From positions 16,630-80,629 of the forward strand of contig JAJEAO010000033.1 of the NCBI GenBank assembly GCA_022822745.1: a DNA stretch of 64,000 bases, read 5' to 3'. The stretch's first letter is position 1. Every line of letters starts with the position of its first letter. This DNA comes from Acidobacteriota bacterium (lineage in GTDB: Bacteria; Acidobacteriota; Vicinamibacteria; Marinacidobacterales; Marinacidobacteraceae). The position numbers and the translations under genes were made by a program. The notes beneath the pieces are model-generated. The model did no database searches and was not told the DNA's origin. It saw only the letters and a program-made list of their open reading frames with translations. Positions 29,083 through 37,625 of the stretch are shown here, in pieces.

Positions 29083-30297
29083 TCATGCGGGGCTCGCCGC
29101 CGGCAGGATCCGCGCCGGTCCCGAGGGGACCGCGGGGAAGGCGACCGCGTAGTCCCGCCGCAGGGAGTCGAGGAGGGCGGCGGCCCGGTCCGGGGTGGTG
29201 AGGACGACGGCCGATCCGCCGAGGCCGGCGCCAGTGAGGCGCGCTCCGAGCGCGCCTCGGTCGCGCGCCGTCCGGACCAGCCGATCGAGGGCTTCGGTGC
29301 TGACCTCGTAGTCGCGGCGAAGGGACTCGTGGGAGTCGTCGAGGAGCCCTCCCAGCGCTTCCGCGTCGCCCCGCCGAAGCGCCGAGGCCGCGCGCCCGAC
29401 CCGCCGGGCCTCTTCGAGGATGTGGGTGGCGCGCCGGGCGAGCGGGGGAGGCAGCGAGCGAACCGCCCGGCGCAGCGCGGCGGCGGGATGGCGGGCGAGC
29501 AGTCCCGGGTAGCCGCCGGAGGGGCCGATCTCCCGCTCCAGACCCGCGAGCGCCTGCCGAGCCTCCTCGACGCGTCGGTCGAAGATGCGGCCGGCGGCGC
29601 CCCCCTTGTCGGCGGGAGACCCGGTGAACACCGCGAGAAAGGCGAACCGGTTCGGGTCCACCGGAACCGCCGTCCACGCCGGCGGGTCGAAGGCGAGCTG
29701 GAGCGCGCACCCGGCGCGCCCCCCGAGGGCGATGGACTGGTCCATGGCGCCGCCCTGGATGGCGACGCCGCGCTCGGCAACGGCGAGGTCGAGCGCGAGA
29801 CGGCGCAGATCCTCCTCGTTGCGCTCGATGTCCCGGTTCACGGCCAGCAGCGCGCGGGCCGCCGCGACCACGAGCGCCGACGAGGACGAGAGCCCGCTGG
29901 CGGCGGGCAGGGTCGCCTCGAGGAAACCATCGAAGCCGTCGAAGCCGCGCCTCGGCCCCCTGCCGAGCCACCCTCCCGCGGCCAGGCCGGCGCCGGCGGC
30001 GTGGATGTAGCGTCCGAATCCCGGGGGCGGGTCTTCCGCAAGGCGGAAATCCGCGACTCCGGCCCCGGGAAGCGTGGTGAGGCACCGGACCCGGTCGTCG
30101 GATCGGGGCCGGAAGGCGAGGTAGAGGCCCTGTCGCAGCGCGAACGGGAGAACGGGCAGCCCGCAGTAGTCGAGGTGTTCGCCGATGATGTTGACCCGCC
30201 CCGGCGCGAACGAGACCCCGACGGGTCTCCGGGCGAACCGCTCCCGGAAGCGGCGGACGGCGGCTTCAGCCGGCACGGGCTGCGCGGGGGCGCGCAA
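29083..30297 (-). CDS. galK: Galactokinase (GHMP kinase family)
   Basis: A ~404-residue cytoplasmic kinase that phosphorylates galactose at O1. All three GHMP motifs are present: APGRVNIIGEHLDYCG (substrate, motif I), LPAASGLSSSSALVVAA (ATP loop, motif II) and LTGAGLGGSAVV (motif III). GGAMDQSIALGGRAG supplies the catalytic Asp region. The first start is TTG at 30297, with GTG at 30276 as an alternative. Both overlap the 3' end of the helicase gene (stop at 30266). This tight overlap suggests co-transcription with lhr. The galactokinase could use galactose released by the exported beta-galactosidase encoded elsewhere in the window. Confidence 0.92.
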   Translation of the reverse strand: MRAPAQPVPAEAAVRRFRERFARRPVGVSFAPGRVNIIGEHLDYCGLPVLPFALRQGLYLAFRPRSDDRVRCLTTLPGAGVADFRLAEDPPPGFGRYIHAAGAGLAAGGWLGRGPRRGFDGFDGFLEATLPAASGLSSSSALVVAAARALLAVNRDIERNEEDLRRLALDLAVAERGVAIQGGAMDQSIALGGRAGCALQLAFDPPAWTAVPVDPNRFAFLAVFTGSPADKGGAAGRIFDRRVEEARQALAGLEREIGPSGGYPGLLARHPAAALRRAVRSLPPPLARRATHILEEARRVGRAASALRRGDAEALGGLLDDSHESLRRDYEVSTEALDRLVRTARDRGALGARLTGAGLGGSAVVLTTPDRAAALLDSLRRDYAVAFPAVPSGPARILPAASPA

Positions 30298-33200
30298 CCG
30301 GCGTGAACACCCCGTCGCGGAGCCGCAGGGCGCCCTTCGCGTTCACCGGCGTCCGGGGCCCCGGGACGAGGATGCCCGAGAGGTTCAGCGGGTCGGCGGG
30401 GCTGAGGAGGACTTCGGTCGGCGCCGCTTCCCGTCGGCGGAGGCGGCGCAGCGCCTCGACGGCGGCGGGGAGGGCGAACTGCTCCCCGGCGAAGGTCGAG
30501 ACGAATCGGCCGCCGAGGACCTCGCCCCGCATCTCGAGGCGCCGCAGGACGAGCTGCAGGCGGCGCCACCGCCCCTGGAGGCGCTCCCGCTTCACCAGGT
30601 CGCGGAAGACGACGCCCCACCGCTCGAGGAGCTGGCGAGCCACGGCTTCGTCGCCGGCGTCCGGTTCGGGGGCGTCGGGGGCTGCGAGAAGCGCCCAGCG
30701 ACCGGCGCCGTAGCGGGCGCGGGCCCGGCGGTAGCGTCCCGCCGCCGAGCGACGGCGCGGATTCATGAGCGCGCGGAGGTTGTCGAAGCCGTCGCTCGTC
30801 ACCCGCCCGGCCGCGGCGAGCTCCCAGAGCGCCTCCTCGAGGGCCGAAGGCAGCAGCCGGGTCGCGCGCTGCAGCTCGAAGAAGAACTGCGCCCCGCCGG
30901 CCTCGAGTGCGGCGAGCGCGCCTCGGGCCGCGGACGAGAGCCCCGGGCCAGCCGAGGCGCCGGCATCGTTCGGTGGCTGCTCCAGCCAGACCCGGAGATC
31001 CCGTCGGAGGAGGAGGCTCACCGGGGCGACCCGGGTGAGACGCGCGCTCCCGGCGACCCCGGGGATCGGAGCGGAAACCCGGCCCCAGACGACCTCGCCG
31101 GCAAGGCAGTTCCGGTCGAGCCACTCGCGCCGGTAGCCCCGCACCCGGAGCGGGAGGATCGACTCTTCCCAGGCGGCGGCGGGAGCTTCGAGGCCCTGGA
31201 GCTGAGCGACGATGCCGAGGACGCCGCGGGGGCCGTGGAGCGCGGCTCCGGGCGCCGCGTGCTGCCACGCGGCCAGGAAGTCGAGGAAGCGGGCGGCGCT
31301 CACCGGCTCGGATCGGCGGCGGAGGCCGGCCAGGGTGAGCCGGTGGATCCGGGCGAGCACCCGGCGATGACACCACTCCGGCGCCTCTGCCCCGGGTCGG
31401 AACCGGCCCTGGAGCACCGTTCCTTCCGTCTCCAGTGCGGCGAGAGCTCCCTCGACGCGGGCCGTCGGGAGTCGGAGGCGCTCGGCGAGCGCGGAGGCGG
31501 TCCACGGGCCCGAGTGGTCGAGCAGCCCGCGCACGACCTCGCGAGTCGCGGCGGCCGGATCCGCCGGCGGAGGATGGGCGGACGGCGGAACCGCCCGATC
31601 GGGCCATCCGGCATCCGGCCACACGAGTCGGACGAGGGGGAGACGCTCCACGGCCGCGAGGAAGCGGACGCCGTCCACGCGGGCGGCCACCGCCCGACCG
31701 GCGCGCTCGAGTTCCGCGAACCGGTCGGCCCACTCCGGCCGCTGGGGCGCGGCGCCGAGGGTGAGCAGGCCGTCGTGCAGTTCGTCCGCATCCCGAACGA
31801 CCGGCGCCGCCTCTTCCGTGGCGCGGGCGATTGCCGCCGGGTCGAGGACGGCCTGCGCGTCGAGCGACGGAGGCAGGGCGCTCCGCATCCGGACGGCGCG
31901 GGCGCGGCGCTCTTCCAGGGGAGCGGGGTCGAGGAACGCGAACGGGTTGGCGTTCAGGATCTCGGCGGCGAACGGGGAGGCTTCGGCCGTGTCCCGGGCG
32001 ATGGTCCGGATCGCTCCAGCGCCGAGGCGGTCCAGGACGCGCTTCAGCCCCTCGAGGTCCAGCGCGTCGTGGAGGGCGTCCCGAAGCGCCTCTTCGACGA
32101 GCGGATGCTCCGGGATCCGGACCTCGCCGGCGAGGTTCTCGGCGCAGGCCGCCTGGTCGGGGAAGACGGCGGCGAGGAGGTCGTCGGAGAGCATCCGCTG
32201 GATCGGGGGCGGCACCCTCCGGCCTCCCCGCCGGCGGGGCACGGCAAGCGCGCGGGATGCGGTCCAGCGCCAACGGACGCCGAACAGCGGGACGCCGAGC
32301 ACGGCCTGGCGGAGGACGGATTCGAGGCTCGGCGACTTCAGGAACCGAAAGACGGACTCGAGCGGGAAGGAATGGAGGTCGGTGAGCGAGATGACGATCC
32401 CGTCGTCGGTGGCGGCGGCCTGGAGTTCCACGTTGAACGCGCGGCAGAAGCGCTTTCGCAGCGCGAGTCCCCAGGCGCGGTTGATGCGGCTCCCGAACGG
32501 CGCGTGGAGGACGAGCTGCTGCCCGCCGGACTCGTCGAAGAAGCGCTCCGCGACGACCGTCGTCCGGGACGGCATGGCCCCGAGCGCCGCCCGTCCGGCG
32601 GCGAGATAGGAGACGAGCTGCTGCGCGCCGGACGAGTCCACCCCGATGGCTTCGAGCTCGCGGCGGGCTCCCGTCGGAGCCGCCCGGTCCACCGTCTCCC
32701 GGAGATCGGCGACCGCGGCGCTCAGTTCGTCCGTTCGTCCGGGCGCCTCGCCGCGCCAGAACGGGATCGTGGGCGGCGCCCCGCCGGCGTCCTCGACCCG
32801 CACCTGGCCCTGGGCGATGCGGCGGATCCTCCACGAGGTCGTGCCGAGCAGGAACACATCGCCACGCATGCTCTCGACCGCGAAGTCCTCGTCGAGCTGG
32901 CCCACGACGCGATCGTCGGGCTCGGCCACGACCTGGTACTGCGCGGTTTCCGGGATCGCTCCGCCGTTCGCGATGGCGGCGAGGCGCGCTCCCCGGCGGG
33001 GTCGGACGGTCTTCGCGATCGCGTCGAGATGGAGGTGGGCGCCGCGCCGGCCGCGGCTGGTCGCCACGCCCTCGGCGAGAGTCCGGATCACGTCGTCGAA
33101 GGCGCTCCGCGACAGGCGGCGGTAGGGGAACGCCCGGCGGGCGAAGCCGTGGAGCGCGTCGAGAGCGATGGGGGCTTCGTCATCGGCCGCCGCTTCGGCG

Positions 33201-34441
33201 ACGAGCTGCTGGGCGAGGATGTCGAGAGGCGATTCCGGGATCCGCACGGCGTCGAGTTCGCCCGCACGCACGGATCGGACGAGCGCCGCGCACTCGACGA
33301 GGTCGTCCCGCGTCGTCGGGAACAGCCGGCCCTTCGGGGTCGCGCCGAGCCAGTGGCCGGAGCGGCCCACGCGCTGGAGGAGAACGGCGATGGACCGGGG
33401 CGTGCCGAGCTGGCACACGAGGTCCACCGATCCGATATCGAGCCCGAGTTCGAGCGATGCGGTCGCGACGACGGCGCGGAGCTCGCCGGCGGCGAGACGT
33501 CGCTCGGCGTCGAGACGGATCTCCTTCGCGACGCTGCCGTGGTGGGTCGCGAGGTCCTCCTTCGGGAGGCGTTCGGACAGCGCGTGGGTGAGCCGCTCCG
33601 CCATCCGCCGGGTGTTCACGAAGACGAGAGACGTCCGGTGTTCCCGGATGAGCGCGGCGATGCGGTCCTGGATGTCCTCCATTACCTCGTGCGTGGCCAC
33701 GGCGCCCAGCTCGGTTCCGGGCGTCTCGACGGCGAGATCGAGGCGTCGGTCTGGATCCACTCGGAGGATCTCGGGCTCGGAGCGGGCGGCGCCGACGAGA
33801 AAGCGGGCGAGACGGGGCAGGGGGCGCGCCGTCGCCGAGAGGCCGATGCGCTGCAGGCGACGGCCCGCGGCCCGGTCGAGGCGCTCGAGGGAGAGAGCGA
33901 GGTGGCTGCCGCGCTTGTCCCGCGCGAGGGCGTGGATCTCGTCCACGATGACGGTGTCCGCGGTGGACAGCATCTCGCGGCCGAGTCGCGCGGTGAGCAG
34001 GAGGTAGAGCGACTCGGGCGTCGTGACCAGGATGTGCGGGGGTCGCCGGTGAGTCCGGGCGCGGACGTTCGGCGGGGTGTCGCCGTGCCGGAGGGCGGCG
34101 CGCACTTCGGAGATGGCGGGATCGTCCTTCCGCGCCGCGGTGAGGATGCCGGCGAGCGGCGCCTCCAGGTTGCGGTGGATGTCGGACGAGAGCGCCTTCA
34201 GCGGGGAGACGTAAACGACCCGGGTCCGATCTTCCAGCGTTCCGCCGCGCGCCTCCGCGAACAGGCGGTCGAGGGCGGCGAGGAAGGCTGCGAGCGTCTT
34301 GCCGGACCCGGTGGGCGCGGTCAGCAGAACGTCCCGGCCGGCGGCGATCGCCGGCCACGCCCGCTCCTGCGGCTCGGTGGGGGCCTCGAACCGCGAGGCG
34401 AACCAGGTCGAGATGGCGGGATCGAAGCGGGAAAGGGACAC
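30266..34441 (-). CDS. lhr: Lhr-type large DEAD/DEAH helicase
   Basis: A 1391-residue ATP-dependent helicase of the Lhr family, implicated in DNA repair. Order: helicase core with Walker A TGSGKT (residues 44-49), SPLKALSSDIHRNL, LVTTPESLYLLLT, DEIH box (VIVDEIHALARDKRG), SAT motif (IGLSATA) and motif VI LLQRVGRSGH. The Lhr winged-helix and C-terminal modules (about residues 430-1390) follow, including QLVLHAPFGSRINRAWGLALRKRF. The full length fits bacterial Lhr (about 1500). The gene is the upstream member of a unit with galK. The ATG at 34441 gives a plausible N-terminus. Confidence 0.93.
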   Translation of the reverse strand: MSLSRFDPAISTWFASRFEAPTEPQERAWPAIAAGRDVLLTAPTGSGKTLAAFLAALDRLFAEARGGTLEDRTRVVYVSPLKALSSDIHRNLEAPLAGILTAARKDDPAISEVRAALRHGDTPPNVRARTHRRPPHILVTTPESLYLLLTARLGREMLSTADTVIVDEIHALARDKRGSHLALSLERLDRAAGRRLQRIGLSATARPLPRLARFLVGAARSEPEILRVDPDRRLDLAVETPGTELGAVATHEVMEDIQDRIAALIREHRTSLVFVNTRRMAERLTHALSERLPKEDLATHHGSVAKEIRLDAERRLAAGELRAVVATASLELGLDIGSVDLVCQLGTPRSIAVLLQRVGRSGHWLGATPKGRLFPTTRDDLVECAALVRSVRAGELDAVRIPESPLDILAQQLVAEAAADDEAPIALDALHGFARRAFPYRRLSRSAFDDVIRTLAEGVATSRGRRGAHLHLDAIAKTVRPRRGARLAAIANGGAIPETAQYQVVAEPDDRVVGQLDEDFAVESMRGDVFLLGTTSWRIRRIAQGQVRVEDAGGAPPTIPFWRGEAPGRTDELSAAVADLRETVDRAAPTGARRELEAIGVDSSGAQQLVSYLAAGRAALGAMPSRTTVVAERFFDESGGQQLVLHAPFGSRINRAWGLALRKRFCRAFNVELQAAATDDGIVISLTDLHSFPLESVFRFLKSPSLESVLRQAVLGVPLFGVRWRWTASRALAVPRRRGGRRVPPPIQRMLSDDLLAAVFPDQAACAENLAGEVRIPEHPLVEEALRDALHDALDLEGLKRVLDRLGAGAIRTIARDTAEASPFAAEILNANPFAFLDPAPLEERRARAVRMRSALPPSLDAQAVLDPAAIARATEEAAPVVRDADELHDGLLTLGAAPQRPEWADRFAELERAGRAVAARVDGVRFLAAVERLPLVRLVWPDAGWPDRAVPPSAHPPPADPAAATREVVRGLLDHSGPWTASALAERLRLPTARVEGALAALETEGTVLQGRFRPGAEAPEWCHRRVLARIHRLTLAGLRRRSEPVSAARFLDFLAAWQHAAPGAALHGPRGVLGIVAQLQGLEAPAAAWEESILPLRVRGYRREWLDRNCLAGEVVWGRVSAPIPGVAGSARLTRVAPVSLLLRRDLRVWLEQPPNDAGASAGPGLSSAARGALAALEAGGAQFFFELQRATRLLPSALEEALWELAAAGRVTSDGFDNLRALMNPRRRSAAGRYRRARARYGAGRWALLAAPDAPEPDAGDEAVARQLLERWGVVFRDLVKRERLQGRWRRLQLVLRRLEMRGEVLGGRFVSTFAGEQFALPAAVEALRRLRRREAAPTEVLLSPADPLNLSGILVPGPRTPVNAKGALRLRDGVFTPVARPRAARAG

Positions 34442-34623
34442 GGGCAGGTCTGAGCCGGGAGAGCGAAGACTATGGCGGCCGGCCTCTGGACCGGTTCGCG
34501 GCGCGGCGGGAGGATGGGCGGCGAGAAGGGCTGCCTGACCGGGAGGAAGGGCGGCGCGGCAGGGAGAATGTGGGCGCGGGCGAACTCCGGCGGCGGAGAG
34601 AGCGCCGGTCCGGTCGCGGCGGG

Positions 34624-35874
34624 TCAGGTCACTGCGGCCCGTCGTCGGTGGCGCTCCTCGCGGAACTCCCCGCTCGCGAGCACATCCCGGAGCGCCTCCA
34701 CCGCGTCCCAGAGGTCCACGTAGCGCACCGTGAGCGGCGCGAATCCGAACCGGAGCAGGTCAGGCTCGCGGAAATCCCCGATCACGCCGCGGGCGATCAG
34801 GGCCTGCATCACCGCGAACCCGTCCCCGTGCCGCAGCGACACCTGGCTGCCCCGCGCGGCGGCGCGTCGCGGACTCGCCACCGAGACGCCGAAACCGGAG
34901 AGCCTCTGGTCCACCAGCCGGATGAAGAGGTCGCCGAGCGCCTCCCCCTTCCTCCGGAGAGCCCCGAGATCCAGGCTCTCGAAGACCCGCAGACCCTCCT
35001 CGAGCGCCGCCATCGAGAGCACCGGCGGTGTCCCGGTCACGAACCGCCGCATCCCGGCGCCGGGTCGGTAGCCGGTCTCGAACCGGAACGGCTCGGCGTG
35101 GCCCATCCATCCGGCGAGCCCGGGCCGGAGCTCCTCCTGCCGTTCGCGAACCACGGCGAGGAACCCGGGCGCCCCCGGTCCGCCGTTCAGGTACTTGTAG
35201 CCGCAGCCGACGGCGAACTCCACGCCGTCGGCTCGCAGGTCGAGCGCGAAGGCGCCGGCGCTGTGGCTGAGATCCCACACGACCGGGACGCCGTGATCCC
35301 GCGCCGCCCGCGTCACCCGCCGCAGATCGCGCTTCCGTCCGGTCCGGAAGTCCACCTGCGTGAGCGTCGCCACCGCCACATCGGGTCCGAGGGATCCGAG
35401 GAACTCCTCCGCCCCGACGAGCCGCAGCTCGGGCCCCTCCCCGGAGGCGAGGTCGCGGAGCATCCCGACGAGCCCCTCGGCGATGTAGAGGTCGGTCGGG
35501 AAGTTGGAGCGCTCGGCGAGCACGACCCGTCGGTCCGCCGCCCTTCGGAGGAGCGCCGAGAGGAGCTTGAACAGGTTCAGCGAGACCGAGTCGGCCGCCA
35601 CGACTTCGTCGGACGCGAGCCCCAGCAGCGGCGCGATGCGAGCCCCCACGCGCTCGGGGAGTCGGAACCAGCCGCGGCGGTTCCAGGCGCGGATGAGGTC
35701 GCCGCCCCATTCCACCGCGACGACCTCGCCGATCCGGCCGGACATCGCCTTCGATGCGGGACCCAGCGAATTGCCATCGAGATAGAGGACGCCTTCGGGG
35801 AGCGCGAACCGCTCCCGGACCGCAGCGAGCGGATCCTGCCGGTCCAGCTCGTGGAGCCGCGGTCGCGTCAGCAT
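34624..35874 (-). CDS. kynU: Kynureninase
   Basis: A 416-residue PLP enzyme that cleaves kynurenine to anthranilate and alanine in tryptophan breakdown. The start ATG 35874 was chosen over an upstream GTG (35913) because kynureninases begin shortly before LYLDGNSLGPAS. Motifs: YLDGNSLG, VVAADSVSLNLFKLL, RSNFPTDLYIAEGL, VVWDLSHSAGAFALDL (PLP-ring Asp) and Schiff-base Lys227 in GCGYKYLNGGPGAPGF. The VTGTPPVLSMAAL segment is also typical. No tryptophan dioxygenase or formamidase gene is adjacent. The nearest upstream gene is a DUF507 protein. Confidence 0.93.
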   Translation of the reverse strand: MLTRPRLHELDRQDPLAAVRERFALPEGVLYLDGNSLGPASKAMSGRIGEVVAVEWGGDLIRAWNRRGWFRLPERVGARIAPLLGLASDEVVAADSVSLNLFKLLSALLRRAADRRVVLAERSNFPTDLYIAEGLVGMLRDLASGEGPELRLVGAEEFLGSLGPDVAVATLTQVDFRTGRKRDLRRVTRAARDHGVPVVWDLSHSAGAFALDLRADGVEFAVGCGYKYLNGGPGAPGFLAVVRERQEELRPGLAGWMGHAEPFRFETGYRPGAGMRRFVTGTPPVLSMAALEEGLRVFESLDLGALRRKGEALGDLFIRLVDQRLSGFGVSVASPRRAAARGSQVSLRHGDGFAVMQALIARGVIGDFREPDLLRFGFAPLTVRYVDLWDAVEALRDVLASGEFREERHRRRAAVT

Positions 35875-35958
35875 CGCCGCCGTCCCGCGCTCCTCGGGAC
35901 GGGCCAGCGACACGAATGGGACAGGGGCCGCCCGGGCGCCGGGCCCGCGGTGGAGCCC

Positions 35959-36261
35959 CTACTCCTGGCGCTCGTAGCCGGGGATGGCGCGCCGGTGCTT
36001 CATCATCTCCTCGTCGTAGTACCGGCGATAGAGGAGGTCCCAGGCTTCGGTTCCCTGCTGGATGGTCCGGCTCTGGGAGTCGATCTTGCGCCGCACGACC
36101 TGGTCGATGCGCTCGTCGTCCTCGAGCTCGGAGTGGATGATGCGGACGACCTTGCGCCGGATGTCCACATCGTCGGCGAAGAACTCGACCGTATCGTCCC
36201 CCTGCAGGAGGCGGAGAACCCGGGTGGCGAGATCGTTGATCTTGGCGTTGGTCAGTCGCAT
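35959..36261 (-). CDS. DUF507 family protein (second of two)
   Basis: A 100-residue cytoplasmic protein of DUF507. It starts MRLTNAKINDLATRVLRLL, shared with the adjacent paralogue, and is mostly helical and very charged (VRIIHSELEDDERIDQVV, then YRRYYDEEMMKH). It begins 5 bp after the stop of the other DUF507 gene, so both are on one message. Function is unknown; the pair is a conserved neighbour arrangement in several deep-branching bacteria. Confidence 0.85.
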   Translation of the reverse strand: MRLTNAKINDLATRVLRLLQGDDTVEFFADDVDIRRKVVRIIHSELEDDERIDQVVRRKIDSQSRTIQQGTEAWDLLYRRYYDEEMMKHRRAIPGYERQE

Positions 36262-36266
36262 GGGGG

Positions 36267-36545
36267 CTACAGGACCAGGTTCCGCTCGCGGGCCATCCGC
36301 TTCTTGACCAGCTTGAACGCCTCCCGGTACTCGATGCCGTCGGTGCGGATCTTCTCGCTGTACTGATCGAGGATCTGTCGGACCTCCTCGTTCAGCTCGT
36401 CCTCCTTCTGCAGCTCCATGGTGATGAGGTCCACGATCCGGTCCATGAGATCGTTGGGATCGTCCGGATCGATGAAACCGGAGACTTGGAGGTCATCGGT
36501 GATCCGGTAGCCGAGGAACTGAATCTGGCTCTTGGTGAGTCGCAT
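36267..36545 (-). CDS. DUF507 family protein (first of two)
   Basis: A 92-residue DUF507 protein, first in a two-gene unit. The opening MRLTKSQIQFLGYRITDDL aligns with the downstream paralogue. The remainder is helical and acidic/basic (LITMELQKEDELNEEVRQIL). Around 100-150 bp of intergenic DNA separate it from the tRNA-Asp gene, so it has its own promoter in the 36546-36693 gap. Function unknown. Confidence 0.85.
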   Translation of the reverse strand: MRLTKSQIQFLGYRITDDLQVSGFIDPDDPNDLMDRIVDLITMELQKEDELNEEVRQILDQYSEKIRTDGIEYREAFKLVKKRMARERNLVL

Positions 36546-36666
36546 TACGGGCGACCCGTGACCTTACCACATCAGGCCCCCCAGGCGCCACCGCGATTCC
36601 CGTCGCGACTCCCCGCCCTTCGTGGTCCGGCGGAAGCCCCGGAGCGCGGCCGCCGGCGCGGACTGA

Positions 36667-36672
36667 TAGAAT
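36667..36672 (+). promoter_or_regulatory. Candidate -10 element of tRNA-Asp
   Basis: TAGAAT lies 21 bp before the tRNA 5' end, a reasonable -10 distance. No recognisable -35 hexamer precedes it. Confidence 0.35.
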
Positions 36673-36693
36673 CCGCTCCCGCTGCGGAACAAC

Positions 36694-36771
36694 GGGGTCG
36701 TAGTTCAGTCGGTCCAGAACGCCGGCCTGTCACGCCGGAGGTCGCGGGTTCGAGTCCCGTCGGCCCCGCCA
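36694..36771 (+). tRNA. tRNA-Asp (anticodon GTC)
   Basis: The cloverleaf can be drawn by hand: a 7-bp acceptor stem (one T-G pair), D stem GTTC/GAAC, anticodon stem CCGGC/GCCGG with loop CTGTCAC giving anticodon GTC, T arm with TTCGAGT loop, discriminator G and an encoded CCA at 36769-36771. It sits 98 bp before the SelW-like gene on the same strand, and the two may share a transcript. Confidence 0.95.
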
Positions 36772-36869
36772 GAGCCGCAGCGACCCAAGGCTCCGCGCCC
36801 GCTGCGTGGAGCGACCCCGGAGCGATCGAAGAATCCTTCCGGTCCCTGCCGATGCCTGCGAGGAGTGTC

Positions 36870-37094
36870 ATGAACATCACGATCACCTACTGCGTGGTTT
36901 GAAACTACCTGCCGAAGGCTGCCGGTCTGGCAGCCGCCATTCGCGAGGATCGCGGCGTAGAAGCCGTGTTGATCGAGGGTGACAAGGGCGTGTTCGACGT
37001 CGTGGTGGATGGCGACCTGATCTGGTCGAAGCACGAGACCGGGCGCTTCCCCGAGCTGGACGAGATCCTGAGCCGCCTCCCGGTCCACGCCTGA
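36870..37094 (+). CDS. SelW-like (Rdx family) selenoprotein with in-frame UGA at 36900-36902
   Basis: A 74-residue protein of the SelT/SelW/SelH thioredoxin-like (Rdx) family. The redox motif at residues 8-11 reads Cys-Val-Val-Sec: TGC GTG GTT TGA. Selenocysteine is therefore encoded by the UGA and a Cys-only version would read CVVC. After the UGA the frame gives NYLPKAAGLAAAI, then EAVLIEGDKGVFDVVVDG, then WSKHETGRFPELDEI, which matches SelW-like proteins throughout to a second TGA at 37092-37094. GAGGAG lies before the ATG. A SECIS-like hairpin follows the UGA. Role: cytoplasmic thiol/selenol redox protein, precise partner unknown. An ordinary ORF caller stops after 10 codons. Confidence 0.93.
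36900..36943 (+). promoter_or_regulatory. Bacterial SECIS element of the SelW-like gene
   Basis: Fourteen nt after the UGA (36900-36902) a perfect 7-bp stem GGCTGCC/GGCAGCC (36917-36923 with 36929-36935) closes a GGUCU loop (36924-36928). That loop is identical to E. coli fdhF. A lower pairing CGAA (36913-36916) with UUCG (36940-36943) extends it across a small bulge. This is the expected SelB-binding signal. Confidence 0.9.
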
Positions 37095-37115
37095 GCGAGG
37101 TCGCCGCCTCCGCTC

Positions 37116-37182
37116 TCGTCCCGCCCTCTCGGGACGACGGTCCCGCCGCCCCGGGCGGCGCCCCGCAGCCACTCCTGCGGGG
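37116..37182 (+). terminator. Two terminator-like hairpins after the SelW-like gene
   Basis: TCGTCCCG-CCCTCT-CGGGACGA (37116-37137, 8-bp stem) and CCCCGCAG-CCACTC-CTGCGGGG (37161-37182, 8-bp stem) lie just downstream of the stop. They may end the selenoprotein (and tRNA) transcript. The remaining gap to 37625 has only a 17-bp-spaced GCTGGCGTACGT duplication (37305, 37322) and no gene that I can support. Confidence 0.45.
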
Positions 37183-37625
37183 GTGAGGCTCCGACCGCGG
37201 GACCGCCGACGGGTCGGATTCCACCGGTTTCCGGCGCCTCTTCGAGCCGGTCGCCGGCCCGGATTCCTGCTGCTCCGGATTCGGCGCGCCATTGTTCGCG
37301 CGGGGCTGGCGTACGTGCGGAGCTGGCGTACGTCTGGGGCCTGGGTGGACGCGCGGAGCCGGGACAGGAGAGTGCGCTCCATCCGACCCCGGTCCGGGCC
37401 GCCGTGCCGGCCCGATCCCGATCCGAGTCCGGACATCCCGGCGCAGCGAGGCGCTCCCCGGCGCGCCGGCTCACTGATGGAGCCAGCGCCGGGTCATGGG
37501 GGAGAGGAGTTCACGGCGCCGGCGGCTGTCACCGCCGGCCCGGAACGGACCCGTTCGTGCCGCGCGGTGCGGCGGCTGCGACCAGCCAGCTCGTGGCAGT
37601 CGGCCGCCGGGCCGCGCTCCCGGCT

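Noticed and set aside
30185-34453. A 1422-codon + strand frame opposite lhr and galK.
   Set aside because: It mirrors the helicase, with low-complexity composition; lhr motifs on the minus strand are unambiguous.
37095-37625. Several frames in the gap after the SelW-like gene.
   Set aside because: No start with a Shine-Dalgarno, no family resemblance and repetitive Arg/Pro-rich translations; the gap holds hairpins instead.
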